Part shown: positions 35,672 to 45,600 of the stretch, piece by piece | Position numbering within the stretch: the stretch's first letter is position 1 | Layout of the letters: every line of letters starts with the position of its first letter | NCBI RefSeq assembly: GCF_002968835.1 | Contig: NZ_PKQK01000010.1 | Span: 32,851 to 96,850, forward strand | DNA length: 64,000 nt | Direction: 5' to 3' | From: Paenibacillus sp. PCH8 | Lineage (GTDB): Bacteria > Bacillota > Bacilli > Paenibacillales > Paenibacillaceae | The notes under the pieces: model-generated | The model's input: the letters and a program-made list of their open reading frames with translations, nothing else | What the model was told of the DNA's origin: nothing | The model's database searches: none | Position numbers and translations under genes: made by a program

Positions 35672-37219
35672 ATGAGCCGGTTATGCAAGGTGCTGATTGT
35701 TGACGATGAGTTTCTAGTAAGACAAGGCATTAAGCACCATATGAACTGGGAAGCCGAAGGATTTATCATTGTGGGTGAAGCTTCCAACGGTGAAGAAGGA
35801 TTACAGCAGGTGAGCCTGTTAAAACCGGATATTGTGATTACCGACATTGTCATGCCAGTCATGGATGGAGAGACTTTTGTCCGTACACTAAAAGCCAGTA
35901 ATCCGCAGATTGAAGTGATTGTACTCAGCAGCTTCAGTGAATTTGAGTATGTACGTTCAACGCTTCAGCATGGGGCAGCAGATTATATACTGAAACCGAA
36001 GCTGGATACGAATGAACTATTGCAAGTCCTTCAACGTACAGCCGGTAAAATCCCGGAGTTACAGTTTGAGCCATCGCACGATGGCTGGAGACTCGGACAA
36101 CTGATGGAGAAGATGCTGTCCGGATTTACACTGGATGAAGATAGTGAGATGCCGATTATTCGGGAAACCTTTCCACATGAATCCTTTCGCTTGCTAGTGT
36201 ATAAACCCACGGATGGTGAAGGGAATGCACTGAAGCTGGATCAGGAGCAGATCGAATCCAGGCTCCGCAGGGATCTGCCTGAAGTTGAATGTGCGATGGT
36301 TCCCGCAGAGGGTACATTACCTGTCATGCTTCTGAATATCGATCCTGTGAGAGATGCATGGATGGTTGAACGCATTAGACAGCTGGCTAGTGAAAATGCA
36401 GCGGGAAAAAGCAACCCTGGATGGGTGCTTAGTGACAGCTTTACTTCATTTGAACAGATGGGTACCGTATACCGGGAACGCTTGATTAAGCTAATGGAGT
36501 ATCGTTTCTATTATAAGGATCGACCTATCCTCGTGTATGGTGAACTTCCGCCGATACATCCGGCAGGTTACCAGTTCAATGTGAATATGTTTTTGCAGCA
36601 TGTGAAGCGTAACCGGGTCGAAGCGGCCAGAGAGTACTTGCAGGATCATGCGACAACCCTGGGACGGGATTATATTGCCGATGTGTTTGAGATCAAATCA
36701 TTCCTGGGCAATTTGATCTTCAACGTAACCATTACCCTCGCGGATATGGATGTTCAGTCTTCTGGGCTGGAAGAGAGCAAATATACGTATTTTAAAAATG
36801 TGGATGGGGCTTCGAGTCTAGTGGAAGTTATGACTGTACTTGACCATTTCATGACGGAAGTTCAGGGGTGTATCGCCGGTGCGGGTGGGAAACGAAGTGA
36901 TCCCAACATGAAGATGCTGCTGGATTACATGCATGAGCATTTTGACCAACCACTCGGACTTTCTGAAGTTGCGAAGCACTTTCATTTTAATCCATCCTAC
37001 TTGTCAAGTTACTTCTCTTCGCACAAAAAAGAAGGATTTAACGAATACCTGAATAAAATCAGGATTGAAAAAGCGGAGGAATTGCTCCGATCCGATGATG
37101 TAACCATCTCTGAGATTAGCAGTATGGTAGGTTATTCCGATCATAGTTACTTTTGCAAAGTGTTCAAAAAATTCACCGGACTATCACCAAGCCGATACCG
37201 GCGCAAATTCTGGGCATAA
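35672..37219 (+). CDS. YesN-type response regulator with AraC DNA-binding domain
   Basis: A 515-residue regulator. The receiver domain (~1-120) has LIVDDEFLVRQG, the phospho-Asp in PDIVITDIVMPVMDGE near 57, and Lys in YILKPKLD near 106. A long middle region precedes the C-terminal AraC double helix-turn-helix (~410-515), with LGLSEVAKHFHFNPSYLSSY and ISEISSMVGYSDHSYFCKVF. It pairs with the sensor kinase beginning 19 bp downstream. Such pairs sense extracellular oligosaccharides and activate the adjacent ABC importer genes. It starts at ATG 35672 after AAGGGGGTCAAGG. Confidence 0.94.
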   Translation: MSRLCKVLIVDDEFLVRQGIKHHMNWEAEGFIIVGEASNGEEGLQQVSLLKPDIVITDIVMPVMDGETFVRTLKASNPQIEVIVLSSFSEFEYVRSTLQHGAADYILKPKLDTNELLQVLQRTAGKIPELQFEPSHDGWRLGQLMEKMLSGFTLDEDSEMPIIRETFPHESFRLLVYKPTDGEGNALKLDQEQIESRLRRDLPEVECAMVPAEGTLPVMLLNIDPVRDAWMVERIRQLASENAAGKSNPGWVLSDSFTSFEQMGTVYRERLIKLMEYRFYYKDRPILVYGELPPIHPAGYQFNVNMFLQHVKRNRVEAAREYLQDHATTLGRDYIADVFEIKSFLGNLIFNVTITLADMDVQSSGLEESKYTYFKNVDGASSLVEVMTVLDHFMTEVQGCIAGAGGKRSDPNMKMLLDYMHEHFDQPLGLSEVAKHFHFNPSYLSSYFSSHKKEGFNEYLNKIRIEKAEELLRSDDVTISEISSMVGYSDHSYFCKVFKKFTGLSPSRYRRKFWA

Positions 37220-37237
37220 AGTCAGAAGGATAAGATC

Positions 37238-39007
37238 ATGAAGAAATGGATGAACCAATTATCTCGTCTCGGATTATTTCCCAAGTTATTTCTGGTTATG
37301 GTTGTCAGTATTGTTCTTGTCTCCGTACTTATATTATGGACGACCATTCATATGTCAACCAATCTGTTTACCGAGACGTTCAGTATTACGAACTCCAAGG
37401 TACTTAATCAGATTAAGACGAATTTTGAATCCTTCAATGAATCGATCGCTGCGGTTACCAATAATGTAGCTCAAAGTGGTGCCATTCGGGGATTTCTGTC
37501 TGAGGGGGATGCAGACTCAGTCTCAACGGCCAAATCTTTCTATAATATGCGTGAAACAATGAATCGGGTTCAAACCATTATTGAGTCTTATGAAGTAGGT
37601 ATTACCATTGTGGGTGTGAACGGACGCAGTTTTTCCACCAATCCGGCTTACATTAAGAAGACAGGGGACGAATTGAAGCAGGAGCCTATTACTAAAGCAG
37701 CAGTCCAGTCGCCGAGTCGGCTAATCTTTGACTATTACCGCAGTGAAACCAGCGAAGGCGAACTGCAGATGATTTCTGCAACAAAGGCATTGACGGATCG
37801 AACAAGAAATCACATATATGGGACACTCTATGTCACCATGAGAGAATCGGAGTTCCAGCAGTTCTATTCCAGTTTCACGAGTCGAGGCAATGATGTGGTC
37901 ATTATGAACGAAAAGGGCGAAATCATATCTTCAAACCGTTTGGACTGGATCGGTACAATTCAGCCGGAGCTACTCACATATGCTAAGGATTTGAGTGTGG
38001 ACGTTTCGAAAAGTATTAATGCCCGTGTCATGGGGCAGGAGAGCATTATTCTATCCGAGTATTTGCCCTTTTATCGGTTTTATCTGATTAATGTAGTGGA
38101 TAAAGATATGGCGATGGGACAGCTCATTGACATGAAGACGGTTGCGCTGATCTGTACAGCGATCGTTATCGGTGCCCTTGTTCTGGTGTTTCTGATTACC
38201 AGCCAAATCACCAAATCACTGCGCAGACTGGTGAAGCAGATGTCTAATATCACGAAAAGTGATCTGGATAATTATATACCGGTTAGTGGCAGTTACGAGA
38301 GTCGGCAACTGGGCCACGCGTACAACTATATGCTTGATGAACTGCATGATTATGTGGATCAATTAGTACAGACGCAGCATGAACAACGTAACGCAGAGCT
38401 TGCGGCACTACAGAGTCAGATTAATCCTCATTTCTTGTACAATACACTCGCATCTGTCAAAGTTCTGGTGCAACAAGGCAACAAGGACAGGGCAGCGGAG
38501 ACCATTAATGCATTAATTGGATTGCTGCAAAATACGATCAGTGATGTGAGTCAGACTGTTACAGTGGAGCAAGAAGTCGAGAATCTGAAAAATTATGTCT
38601 TCATTAATCACGTCAGATACGGTGGCCGGATTAAAGCAGCTTTTTACGTTGCTCCGGATTGTACACACTATCATGTACCCAAACTGGTGATCCAGCCGTT
38701 TATCGAGAACGCATTTTTCCATGGATTTATCAAAAAGGAAACGGGTACGATCCATGTTATGGTTTCCCGTGCGGGGGAATCACTGATCTGTGAGATCATG
38801 GATAATGGGGATGGTATTAAAGGATTAAATATGGAAGGGGCACTGCCCAATCCCAAAAACAATCGTCAGCTGTTCAGCGGTATAGGTATTCGAAACGTAC
38901 ATGACCGAATTGAGCTGTTGTATGGCTCACCTTATGGTGTAACAATTATGAGCACCGTCGGCGAGGGGACGAGAGTCACTGTAACGCTGCCGCTGATTAC
39001 GAGTTAA
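37238..39007 (+). CDS. YesM-type sensor histidine kinase
   Basis: A 589-residue membrane kinase. Two membrane helices (~15-37 and ~300-323) flank a large extracellular sensor region (dCache-like). A HAMP linker (LVKQMSNITKSDLDNYIPV) is followed by the His_kinase domain with the phospho-acceptor His in LQSQINPHFLYNTLASVKV near 410, and by an ATPase domain with ENAFFHGF, DNGDGI and GIGIRNVHDRI. It forms an operon with the response-regulator gene. The expected signal is a sugar from extracellular plant polysaccharide breakdown; this is inferred from context only. Confidence 0.94.
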   Translation: MKKWMNQLSRLGLFPKLFLVMVVSIVLVSVLILWTTIHMSTNLFTETFSITNSKVLNQIKTNFESFNESIAAVTNNVAQSGAIRGFLSEGDADSVSTAKSFYNMRETMNRVQTIIESYEVGITIVGVNGRSFSTNPAYIKKTGDELKQEPITKAAVQSPSRLIFDYYRSETSEGELQMISATKALTDRTRNHIYGTLYVTMRESEFQQFYSSFTSRGNDVVIMNEKGEIISSNRLDWIGTIQPELLTYAKDLSVDVSKSINARVMGQESIILSEYLPFYRFYLINVVDKDMAMGQLIDMKTVALICTAIVIGALVLVFLITSQITKSLRRLVKQMSNITKSDLDNYIPVSGSYESRQLGHAYNYMLDELHDYVDQLVQTQHEQRNAELAALQSQINPHFLYNTLASVKVLVQQGNKDRAAETINALIGLLQNTISDVSQTVTVEQEVENLKNYVFINHVRYGGRIKAAFYVAPDCTHYHVPKLVIQPFIENAFFHGFIKKETGTIHVMVSRAGESLICEIMDNGDGIKGLNMEGALPNPKNNRQLFSGIGIRNVHDRIELLYGSPYGVTIMSTVGEGTRVTVTLPLITS

Positions 39008-39036
39008 AAAGAGATTAAAAGCGCCATAAATACATG

Positions 39037-39074
39037 AACCCTTCATTTCTGCTCCCAGAGATGAGGGTTTTTTT
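39037..39074 (+). terminator. Terminator after the sensor kinase gene
   Basis: AACCCTTCAT pairs with ATGAGGGTT (one bulged T, 14-nt loop), followed by seven T. Confidence 0.78.
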
Positions 39075-39165
39075 ATATGCAAAATCATGAACGGTCTGCA
39101 TAGTTGTAAAAATTTCTGATCAAAATAGTACAAAATCAAAAGAAAGTACAAAAAACTAAATTAAT

Positions 39166-39192
39166 TGCAACCGTTTTCTGTAAAGGGTTTCA
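39166..39192. promoter_or_regulatory. Two overlapping cre-like sites
   Basis: TGCAACCGTTTTCT (39166-39179) and TGTAAAGGGTTTCA (39179-39192) each match the CcpA consensus at 12 of 14 positions by my count. Confidence 0.4.
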
Positions 39193-39273
39193 TTGAGGCA
39201 ATAAGAAGACAAATCTGCACAAAATTTTTACTAACGAATGGAGAAATGGGAATGATAAGATGAATACATCGAA

Positions 39274-39287
39274 AGCAACCGCTTTCA
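39274..39287 (-). promoter_or_regulatory. cre-like site before the binding-protein gene
   Basis: The minus strand reads TGAAAGCGGTTGCT, matching the CcpA consensus at 13 of 14 positions by my count. It lies about 50 bp upstream of the binding-protein start, so it probably sits downstream of the promoter as a roadblock-type site. Confidence 0.5.
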
Positions 39288-39338
39288 GAAAACGCAAACA
39301 AATTTACAAACAAAGAGGTCGAAGGGGAGTTGAATGTT

Positions 39339-40637
39339 TTGAAAAAAATGTGGGTATTGATGCTCGTAACCGTATTGCTGTTGTCCGCATGTTCATCCGG
39401 CGGTGGAGGTAAAGAAGCTGCAAGCGGTGGTGGTAGCGAGAAAGCAAAAGAAATTACGATCTGGGCTTGGGATAAAGCATTTAACGTCGCTGCTCTGGAG
39501 CAAGCTAAAGCCATTTATCAAAAAGAAAACCCTGATCTGAAAATCAACATCATTGAAAATGCTCAAGATGCGATCATTCAGAAGCTGAACACTGGATTGA
39601 ACTCCGGAACAAGCAGCGGTTTGCCAAACGTAGTTCTGATTGAAGACTATCGTGCACAAAGCTTCCTGAGCGCTTATCCAGATGCGTTCAAGGATTTGTC
39701 TTCAACAATCAAGGCATCCGATTTTGCAGAGTATAAAATTGGACCAACTTCTTATGAAGGTAAACAATACGGTATTCCGTTTGACTCCGGCGTAGCTGGT
39801 TTGTACTACAGAACAGACTTGCTTGAGCAAGCAGGCTACAAAGCTGCTGACCTGCAAGATATCACGTGGGATGATTACGTCAAAATCGGTGAAGCTGTAA
39901 AAGCAAAAACGGGTAAAGAGCTTCTGTCTCTTGACCCGAACGACCTGGGTATCATCCGTATGATGATCCAAACTGCAGGTAAATGGTACACAGCTGAAGA
40001 TGGTAAAACACCTGATCTGAACAACAACCCTGCATTGAAAGAAGCGTTCGTAACATACAAAAAAATGATGGATGCTAACGTTGTTAAATTGCACTCCGAC
40101 TGGAGCCAATTCGTTGCCAACGCTAATAGCGGTGCCGTAGCAACAATTCCTACAGGTAACTGGTTCTCACCATCCGTTCGTCAAGAGGCTTCCCAATCCG
40201 GTCAATGGGCTGTAGCTCCAATGCCGAAAATGGCTGGTCAAGCAAACTCTGTACACGCATCCAACTTGGGTGGTAGCTCATGGTATATCATGAACGATGT
40301 TCCTGGTGCAGATCAAGCGGCTGACTTCATGGCTAAAACGTTTGGTTCCGACAAAGAGTTGTATCAAGAATTGTTGACTAACATCGGTGCAATCGGTACG
40401 TACGCACCAGCTGTTGATGGTGAGGCATACAACAAACCAGACGAGTTCTTCGGTGGTCAAAAAATCTTCGCTGATTTCGCTAACTGGACTAAAGAAATTC
40501 CAAAAGTAAACTATGGTAGCAACACTTATGCAATTGAAGATATCCTGGTTGTTGAAATGCAAGCATACCTGAACGGTAAATCGATTGATGACGTTCTGAA
40601 TGATGCACAAAAACAAGCTGAGGCACAATTAAACTAA
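39339..40637 (+). CDS. ABC transporter sugar-binding lipoprotein
   Basis: A 432-residue extracellular solute-binding protein of the family-1 sugar type. A lipoprotein signal peptide ends in the lipobox LLLSACSSGGGG, so the mature protein is lipid-anchored at Cys ~17-18. EITIWAWDKAFNVAALEQAK opens the mature fold, and GIPFDSGVAGLYYRTDLLEQ is the usual family signature. I choose TTG 39339, nine bases after GGGGAG, over TTG 39330, which touches that site. It delivers sugars, probably oligosaccharides, to the two permeases downstream. Codon use is biased (many GTA, AAA and CGT), suggesting strong expression. Confidence 0.93.
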   Translation: MKKMWVLMLVTVLLLSACSSGGGGKEAASGGGSEKAKEITIWAWDKAFNVAALEQAKAIYQKENPDLKINIIENAQDAIIQKLNTGLNSGTSSGLPNVVLIEDYRAQSFLSAYPDAFKDLSSTIKASDFAEYKIGPTSYEGKQYGIPFDSGVAGLYYRTDLLEQAGYKAADLQDITWDDYVKIGEAVKAKTGKELLSLDPNDLGIIRMMIQTAGKWYTAEDGKTPDLNNNPALKEAFVTYKKMMDANVVKLHSDWSQFVANANSGAVATIPTGNWFSPSVRQEASQSGQWAVAPMPKMAGQANSVHASNLGGSSWYIMNDVPGADQAADFMAKTFGSDKELYQELLTNIGAIGTYAPAVDGEAYNKPDEFFGGQKIFADFANWTKEIPKVNYGSNTYAIEDILVVEMQAYLNGKSIDDVLNDAQKQAEAQLN

Positions 40638-40654
40638 TATCCCAAGGTAACTTA

Positions 40655-40735
40655 TAGAACCTAGGAAACATCGGAGCCGTCTCCCTTGTCTGGCGCAAGT
40701 CGAGCTGGGCATGGCGAGAGGCTCTGTAGGTTCTA
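40655..40735 (+). promoter_or_regulatory. Intercistronic hairpin between the binding-protein and permease genes
   Basis: TAGAACCTA (40655-40663) and TAGGTTCTA (40727-40735) form a perfect outer stem; CGGAGCC pairs with GGCTCTG inside. No T-run follows. This is probably a 3'-protecting or partial-termination structure that raises the binding protein relative to the permeases. Confidence 0.65.
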
Positions 40736-40768
40736 CCCATGTTGCATGGAAGAGAGAGGAGCCATACT

Positions 40769-41668
40769 GTGAAAGCCATAAATACAGGAGACAGTCTCCA
40801 AAAGAAAAATAATTTGACTGGATGGGCTTTTGTTTTGCTGGCTGTTGTCGGAATTGTAGCATTCTACTTCTATCCGATGATTCAAGCGCTGCTCTTATCA
40901 TTCAAGTCTGGCAAAGGTGCCAACCTTGAGTTTTCGGGCCTCGCGAACTATAAAAGATTGCTCGTGGATACAACGTTCCGTACGGCATTATCAAACACGT
41001 TCATTTACTTAATCATTCAAGTACCTTTAATGATCATTCTCGGCTTGTTCATTTCCGTATTGCTGAATGACAGCACACTGCGTTTCCGCAGCTTTTTCCG
41101 TACTGCAATCTTCTTGCCGTGTGTAACTTCACTTGTTGCTTACTCGGTTGTATTCAAATATTTGTTTGCACCGGATGGTATGGTGAACCAGGCATTACTG
41201 GCCATGCACATTATCGGCACTCCAATTGAATGGATTACTGACCCATTCTGGGCTAAAATTACGATCATAATCGCCGTTACTTGGCGTTGGACCGGATATA
41301 ATATGATTTTCTATCTGTCATCCTTGCAGAACATCGATCAATCGATCTATGAAGCAGCGAAGATTGACGGAGCGAATGCTTTCACTCAATTTTTCAAAAT
41401 CACAGTACCATTGCTTAAACCGATCATTCTCTTCACGTCCATTACATCAACGATTGGTACACTGCAAATCTTTGATGAAATTATGAATATTACCAAAGGT
41501 GGTCCAGGTAACGCGACCATGTCGATTTCTCAATATATCTACAACCTTTCGTTTAAATATTCACCGGACTTCGGTTATGCAGCAACCGTTTCGTATTCCA
41601 TCGTAATTCTGATCATTATATTGTCTATTATCCAGTTTAAAGTGGCAGGTGATAATAAAAATGGCTAA
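40769..41668 (+). CDS. ABC sugar transporter permease (MalF-type)
   Basis: A 299-residue permease with about six membrane helices. The first helix is FVLLAVVGIVAFYFYPMIQA. The cytoplasmic EAA loop reads YEAAKIDGANAFTQFFKITV near 202-221, which contacts the ATPase subunit. I choose GTG 40769, eight bases after AGAGAGGAG, over the upstream ATG 40739, which lies before that site. It forms a heterodimeric channel with the next permease, whose start overlaps the 3' end of this gene. Confidence 0.93.
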   Translation: MKAINTGDSLQKKNNLTGWAFVLLAVVGIVAFYFYPMIQALLLSFKSGKGANLEFSGLANYKRLLVDTTFRTALSNTFIYLIIQVPLMIILGLFISVLLNDSTLRFRSFFRTAIFLPCVTSLVAYSVVFKYLFAPDGMVNQALLAMHIIGTPIEWITDPFWAKITIIIAVTWRWTGYNMIFYLSSLQNIDQSIYEAAKIDGANAFTQFFKITVPLLKPIILFTSITSTIGTLQIFDEIMNITKGGPGNATMSISQYIYNLSFKYSPDFGYAATVSYSIVILIIILSIIQFKVAGDNKNG

Positions 41669-42491
41669 ACCAAGAGCAAAACGCATTTTCACATATGTTT
41701 TCCTGTCCATCGTCGCTTTTATTTCAATCTTCCCATTTTTCTGGATGATCATCAGTGCTACAAACAAATCGGTAGACGTGACTAAAGGCACTTTGGTGCC
41801 GGGCTCTGCTTTACTTGACAACATTAACAAACTGCTTGAAACCACGAATCTGGTGCAGTCTTTGGGGAATTCAGCGATTATCTCGATTGTTTCCACTATT
41901 CTGGCTCTGTTGATTGGTTCCATGGCTGGTTACGGGTTCGAAGTATTCCGTACCAAGTCCCGTGATATCGTGTTTACCATCTTGCTCATGTCGATGATGA
42001 TTCCTTTTGCAGCGATTATGATTCCGCTCTATCGCATGTTTGCAACGATCTCAAGTGCAGCACCGGTAATCGGTATTAACACCATGGCTTCGGTTATTAT
42101 ACCGACGATCACAACAGCATTCCTGATCTTCTTCTTCCGTCAGAACACTAAAATGTTCCCGAAAGACTTGCTGGAAGCTGGACGTATTGATGGTTTGAGC
42201 GAGCTGGGCATCTTCCTGAAAATCTACATGCCTACAATGAAAACAACGTATGCAGCAGCAGCGATCATTACATTCATGAGCAGCTGGAATAACTATCTGT
42301 GGCCGCTCATCGTATTGCAAACACCGGATCAGCAAACCATTCCGTTGTTGATCTCTAACCTCGGCGCAGGATACGCTCCGGATTACGGGGTTATCATGAC
42401 CGCAGTTGTTATTGCAACACTGCCAACAGCAATTGTGTTCTTCATTATGCAAAAACACTTTGTTGCAGGTATGGTAGGTTCCGTGAAGTAA
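41661..42491 (+). CDS. ABC sugar transporter permease (MalG-type)
   Basis: A 276-residue permease with about six membrane helices. The EAA loop reads LEAGRIDGLSELGIFLKIYM near 162-181. ATG 41661 is preferred, eight bases after AGGTGA, and overlaps the stop of the first permease gene (ATGGCTAA). There is no ATP-binding subunit gene in the locus, so the importer likely uses a shared MsmX/UgpC-type ATPase encoded elsewhere, as is common for oligosaccharide importers in Bacilli. The substrate is inferred as galactose-bearing oligosaccharide. Confidence 0.93.
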   Translation: MAKPRAKRIFTYVFLSIVAFISIFPFFWMIISATNKSVDVTKGTLVPGSALLDNINKLLETTNLVQSLGNSAIISIVSTILALLIGSMAGYGFEVFRTKSRDIVFTILLMSMMIPFAAIMIPLYRMFATISSAAPVIGINTMASVIIPTITTAFLIFFFRQNTKMFPKDLLEAGRIDGLSELGIFLKIYMPTMKTTYAAAAIITFMSSWNNYLWPLIVLQTPDQQTIPLLISNLGAGYAPDYGVIMTAVVIATLPTAIVFFIMQKHFVAGMVGSVK

Positions 42492-42535
42492 TGAAAACAG
42501 CATAATCCGTGTAAATGACGGGTTCAGGAAAGAAG

Positions 42536-42570
42536 AGAGGACGCCAGTTATGGCGTACCTCTGTCTTTTT
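42536..42570 (+). terminator. Intercistronic terminator or attenuator before the GH2 gene
   Basis: AGAGG-A-CGCCA pairs with TGGCG-TA-CCTCT around a GTTA loop, followed by TCTTTTTTG. Its position 92 bp before the GH2 start suggests partial termination and separate control of the downstream gene. Confidence 0.75.
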
Positions 42571-42654
42571 TGTTTGTTTATGTAAAGCAAAAAGGAAATC
42601 CAGATGCAACCTTGAATAAGTCAAACTATAACGTTTTAAAGGGAGAGAGAACCG

Positions 42655-45600
42655 ATGAAAGCAACAAAGGCAGATATCAACTGGTTGGGAGACGTAAGTG
42701 TATTTGAGGTGAACCGTCTTCATGCCTATTCCGATCACCGTTATTACCAAACGATGGAAGAGGCTGTAGGTTCAGGTGCGATGTCCATGCGTTATGATCT
42801 GAATGGAACGTGGAAATTCAACTATGCGATTCGTCCAGACAGCCGTTCTGAGTTTTTCTATACATCCGATTTCTCCAGTGAAGGCTGGGATGATATTGAA
42901 GTTCCGGGGCATATCCAACTGCAAGGATACGGACAGATTCAATATGTAAATACACAATATCCTTGGGATGGTTTGAACGACATTCGTCCACCAGCATTGC
43001 CACAGGATAAAAATCCTGTTGGAAGTTACATTCGTACATTCCACCTGCCGACAGGTTGGGAATCGAATCCCGTATATATTTCTTTTCAGGGTGTAGAGTC
43101 TGCATTCTATGTATGGCTTAATGGACAATTCGTAGGATATGGGGAGGACAGCTTCACCCCGTCCGACTTCGACTTGACGCCATTCCTTCAGGATGGAGAG
43201 AACAAACTCGCGGTTGAGGTATATCAACGTAGTACAGGCAGCTGGCTGGAAGATCAAGATTTCTGGCGTTTCTCCGGTATTTTCAGAGATGTATATCTGT
43301 ATACAGTTCCTGCTGCACACGTACGTGATGTTCATGTTCGTACAGATCTGGACAAATCTTATACCAACGGTACATTGCAACTGGATCTGAAGCTGGAAGG
43401 AAAAGCGGTTGCTGGAGCACGTATTGAGGCTGAACTTCGTGATCGCGAAGGCAATATCGTTAAAACGATAGAATCCAAGGTTAACGATGGACAAGTAAGT
43501 ATTCGCGAAGATATCGGTACAGTGAATCTGTGGAGCGCAGAGATTCCATACTTGTACCGTCTCTATATTCGTGTATATGATGCTGCGGGCACATTGGTAG
43601 AGGTTGTTCCTCAAGCTGTTGGTTTCCGTACATTCGAAATGATTGACAAAGTAATGCACATCAACGGTAAACGTATCGTATTCAAAGGTGTGAATCGTCA
43701 TGAGTTCAACCCGCGTCGTGGACGTGCGGTTACGAAGGAAGACATGCTGTGGGATGTTCGTACGATCAAACAAAATAATATGAATGCGGTACGTACGTCA
43801 CACTATCCAAACCAAAGTCTCTGGTATGAGCTGTGTGATGAATATGGATTGTATGTCATTGATGAGATGAACCTGGAGACACACGGATCTTGGCAGAAGC
43901 TTGGTGCCGTTGAGCCTTCATGGGTTATTCCAGGTGACAAACCGGAATGGCATGATATCGTTATGGACCGCGCTGTATCCATGGTAGAACGGGACAAAAA
44001 CCATCCGTCCATCCTGATCTGGTCTTGTGGTAACGAATCACACGGTGGTGAAGTCATCTACAAAGTATCTCAATACTTTAAATCGGCTGATCCGACACGT
44101 CTGGTGCATTACGAAGGTGTATTCCATGATCGCCGTTTCGATGAAACAAGTGACATGGAGACTCGTATGTATGCCAAACCGGCTGACATTGAGGAATTCC
44201 TGAATGCGAATCCAACCAAACCTTATATTAGCTGTGAGTACATGCATGCCATGGGTAACTCTATTGGTGGTATGCACAAATATACGGAGTTGGAAGACAA
44301 ATACCCGATGTATCAAGGTGGATTCATCTGGGATTACATCGACCAATCCATTTACAAAAAAGATCGGTTCGGCAAAGAATTCCTTGCTTATGGCGGAGAT
44401 TTCGGCGATCGTCCATCAGACTATTCGTTCTGTGGCAACGGTATCGTTCATGCTGATCGTAAAGTAACTGCGAAAATGCAGGAGGTCAAATTCCTGTATC
44501 AGAACATCAAGCTGTTCCCGGACCGTGAAGGCGTTAAAATCGTAAATGGCAATCTGTTTGCAGATACATCAGCTTTGGAACTCGTGTACAGCCTGGAGCG
44601 TGAAGGACAGGAAGTTCTGCGTGGAACATTGGAAGTGAATGTGGATGCGCAAGGCGAGACGTTTGTGAAACTTCCACTCCATGCAGCATTTTTGGCTGGC
44701 GGAGAGTATGCTGTAAACACTGCACTTGTGTTAAAAGCAGCTACTCTGTGGGCGGATCAAGGTGAAGAAGTAGCATTTGGACAGTTCATTTTCACACAGG
44801 AGCAAGGCAATGATACGGTTCAGACCGATCTGAACCTTGTAAGTGACGTAGTTGTTATTGAAGGTGACGTTAACATCGGTGTTCGTGCTGGCAATACACA
44901 TGCCCTGTTCTCCAAACAGTTCGGGACATTGGTTTCCCTCAAATTGTCCGGTCGTGAGACCATTGCCGTTCCACCTGCACCGCTCTTCTGGCGTGCAATG
45001 ACGGACAATGACAAAGGAATGGCGATGGGCTTCGAACTGGGTGCCTGGTATGCAGCGAGCCTGATGCCACGCTCTGTAGAGTGGAAAGCGGAACAGAAAC
45101 CGGATCAATACCGGATCGAGTTCACGTACAAGCTCAACATCTCTGCAGATGTGCAAGTGAAAGTGATCTATACCGTGCATGCAGATGGAAGCGTGCGTGT
45201 TCATAATGCGTACAAAGGTACAGCCGGATTGCCAAATCTGCCAATCCATGCATTGTCTTTCAGAACATCACCTGACTTCGAAAACGTGGAATGGCTGGCG
45301 ATGGGCCCTGAAGAAAACTATGCGGACCGCGCATTTGGCGCACGTCTGGGCATCCACGGTAGCAAGGTAGCTGATACTGTTGCTCCGTACTTGGTACCAC
45401 AGGAATCGGGTAACCGTACAGGCGTACGTTGGGCCAAATTGACAGACAACGCGGGACGTGGCTTCAAAATTGAAGCATCTGGAAACCCGGTTGAAGTGAA
45501 TGTTTCACCTTATACAGCATTCGAACTGGAGAACGCACAGCATGCATACGAATTGCCTCCTGTGCATTATACGGTCGTGACTATAGCGGGTAAACAAATG

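Larger units (their letters stand above)
39008..39338. other. Intergenic region upstream of the ABC importer genes
   Basis: 331 bp containing the kinase-gene terminator and the importer promoter region. GCAACCG(T/C)TTTC occurs twice (39167-39178 and 39275-39286), each within a cre-like sequence, with a further overlapping cre-like site at 39179-39192. Exact -35/-10 boxes are not clear. The region is otherwise AT-rich. Confidence 0.65.
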
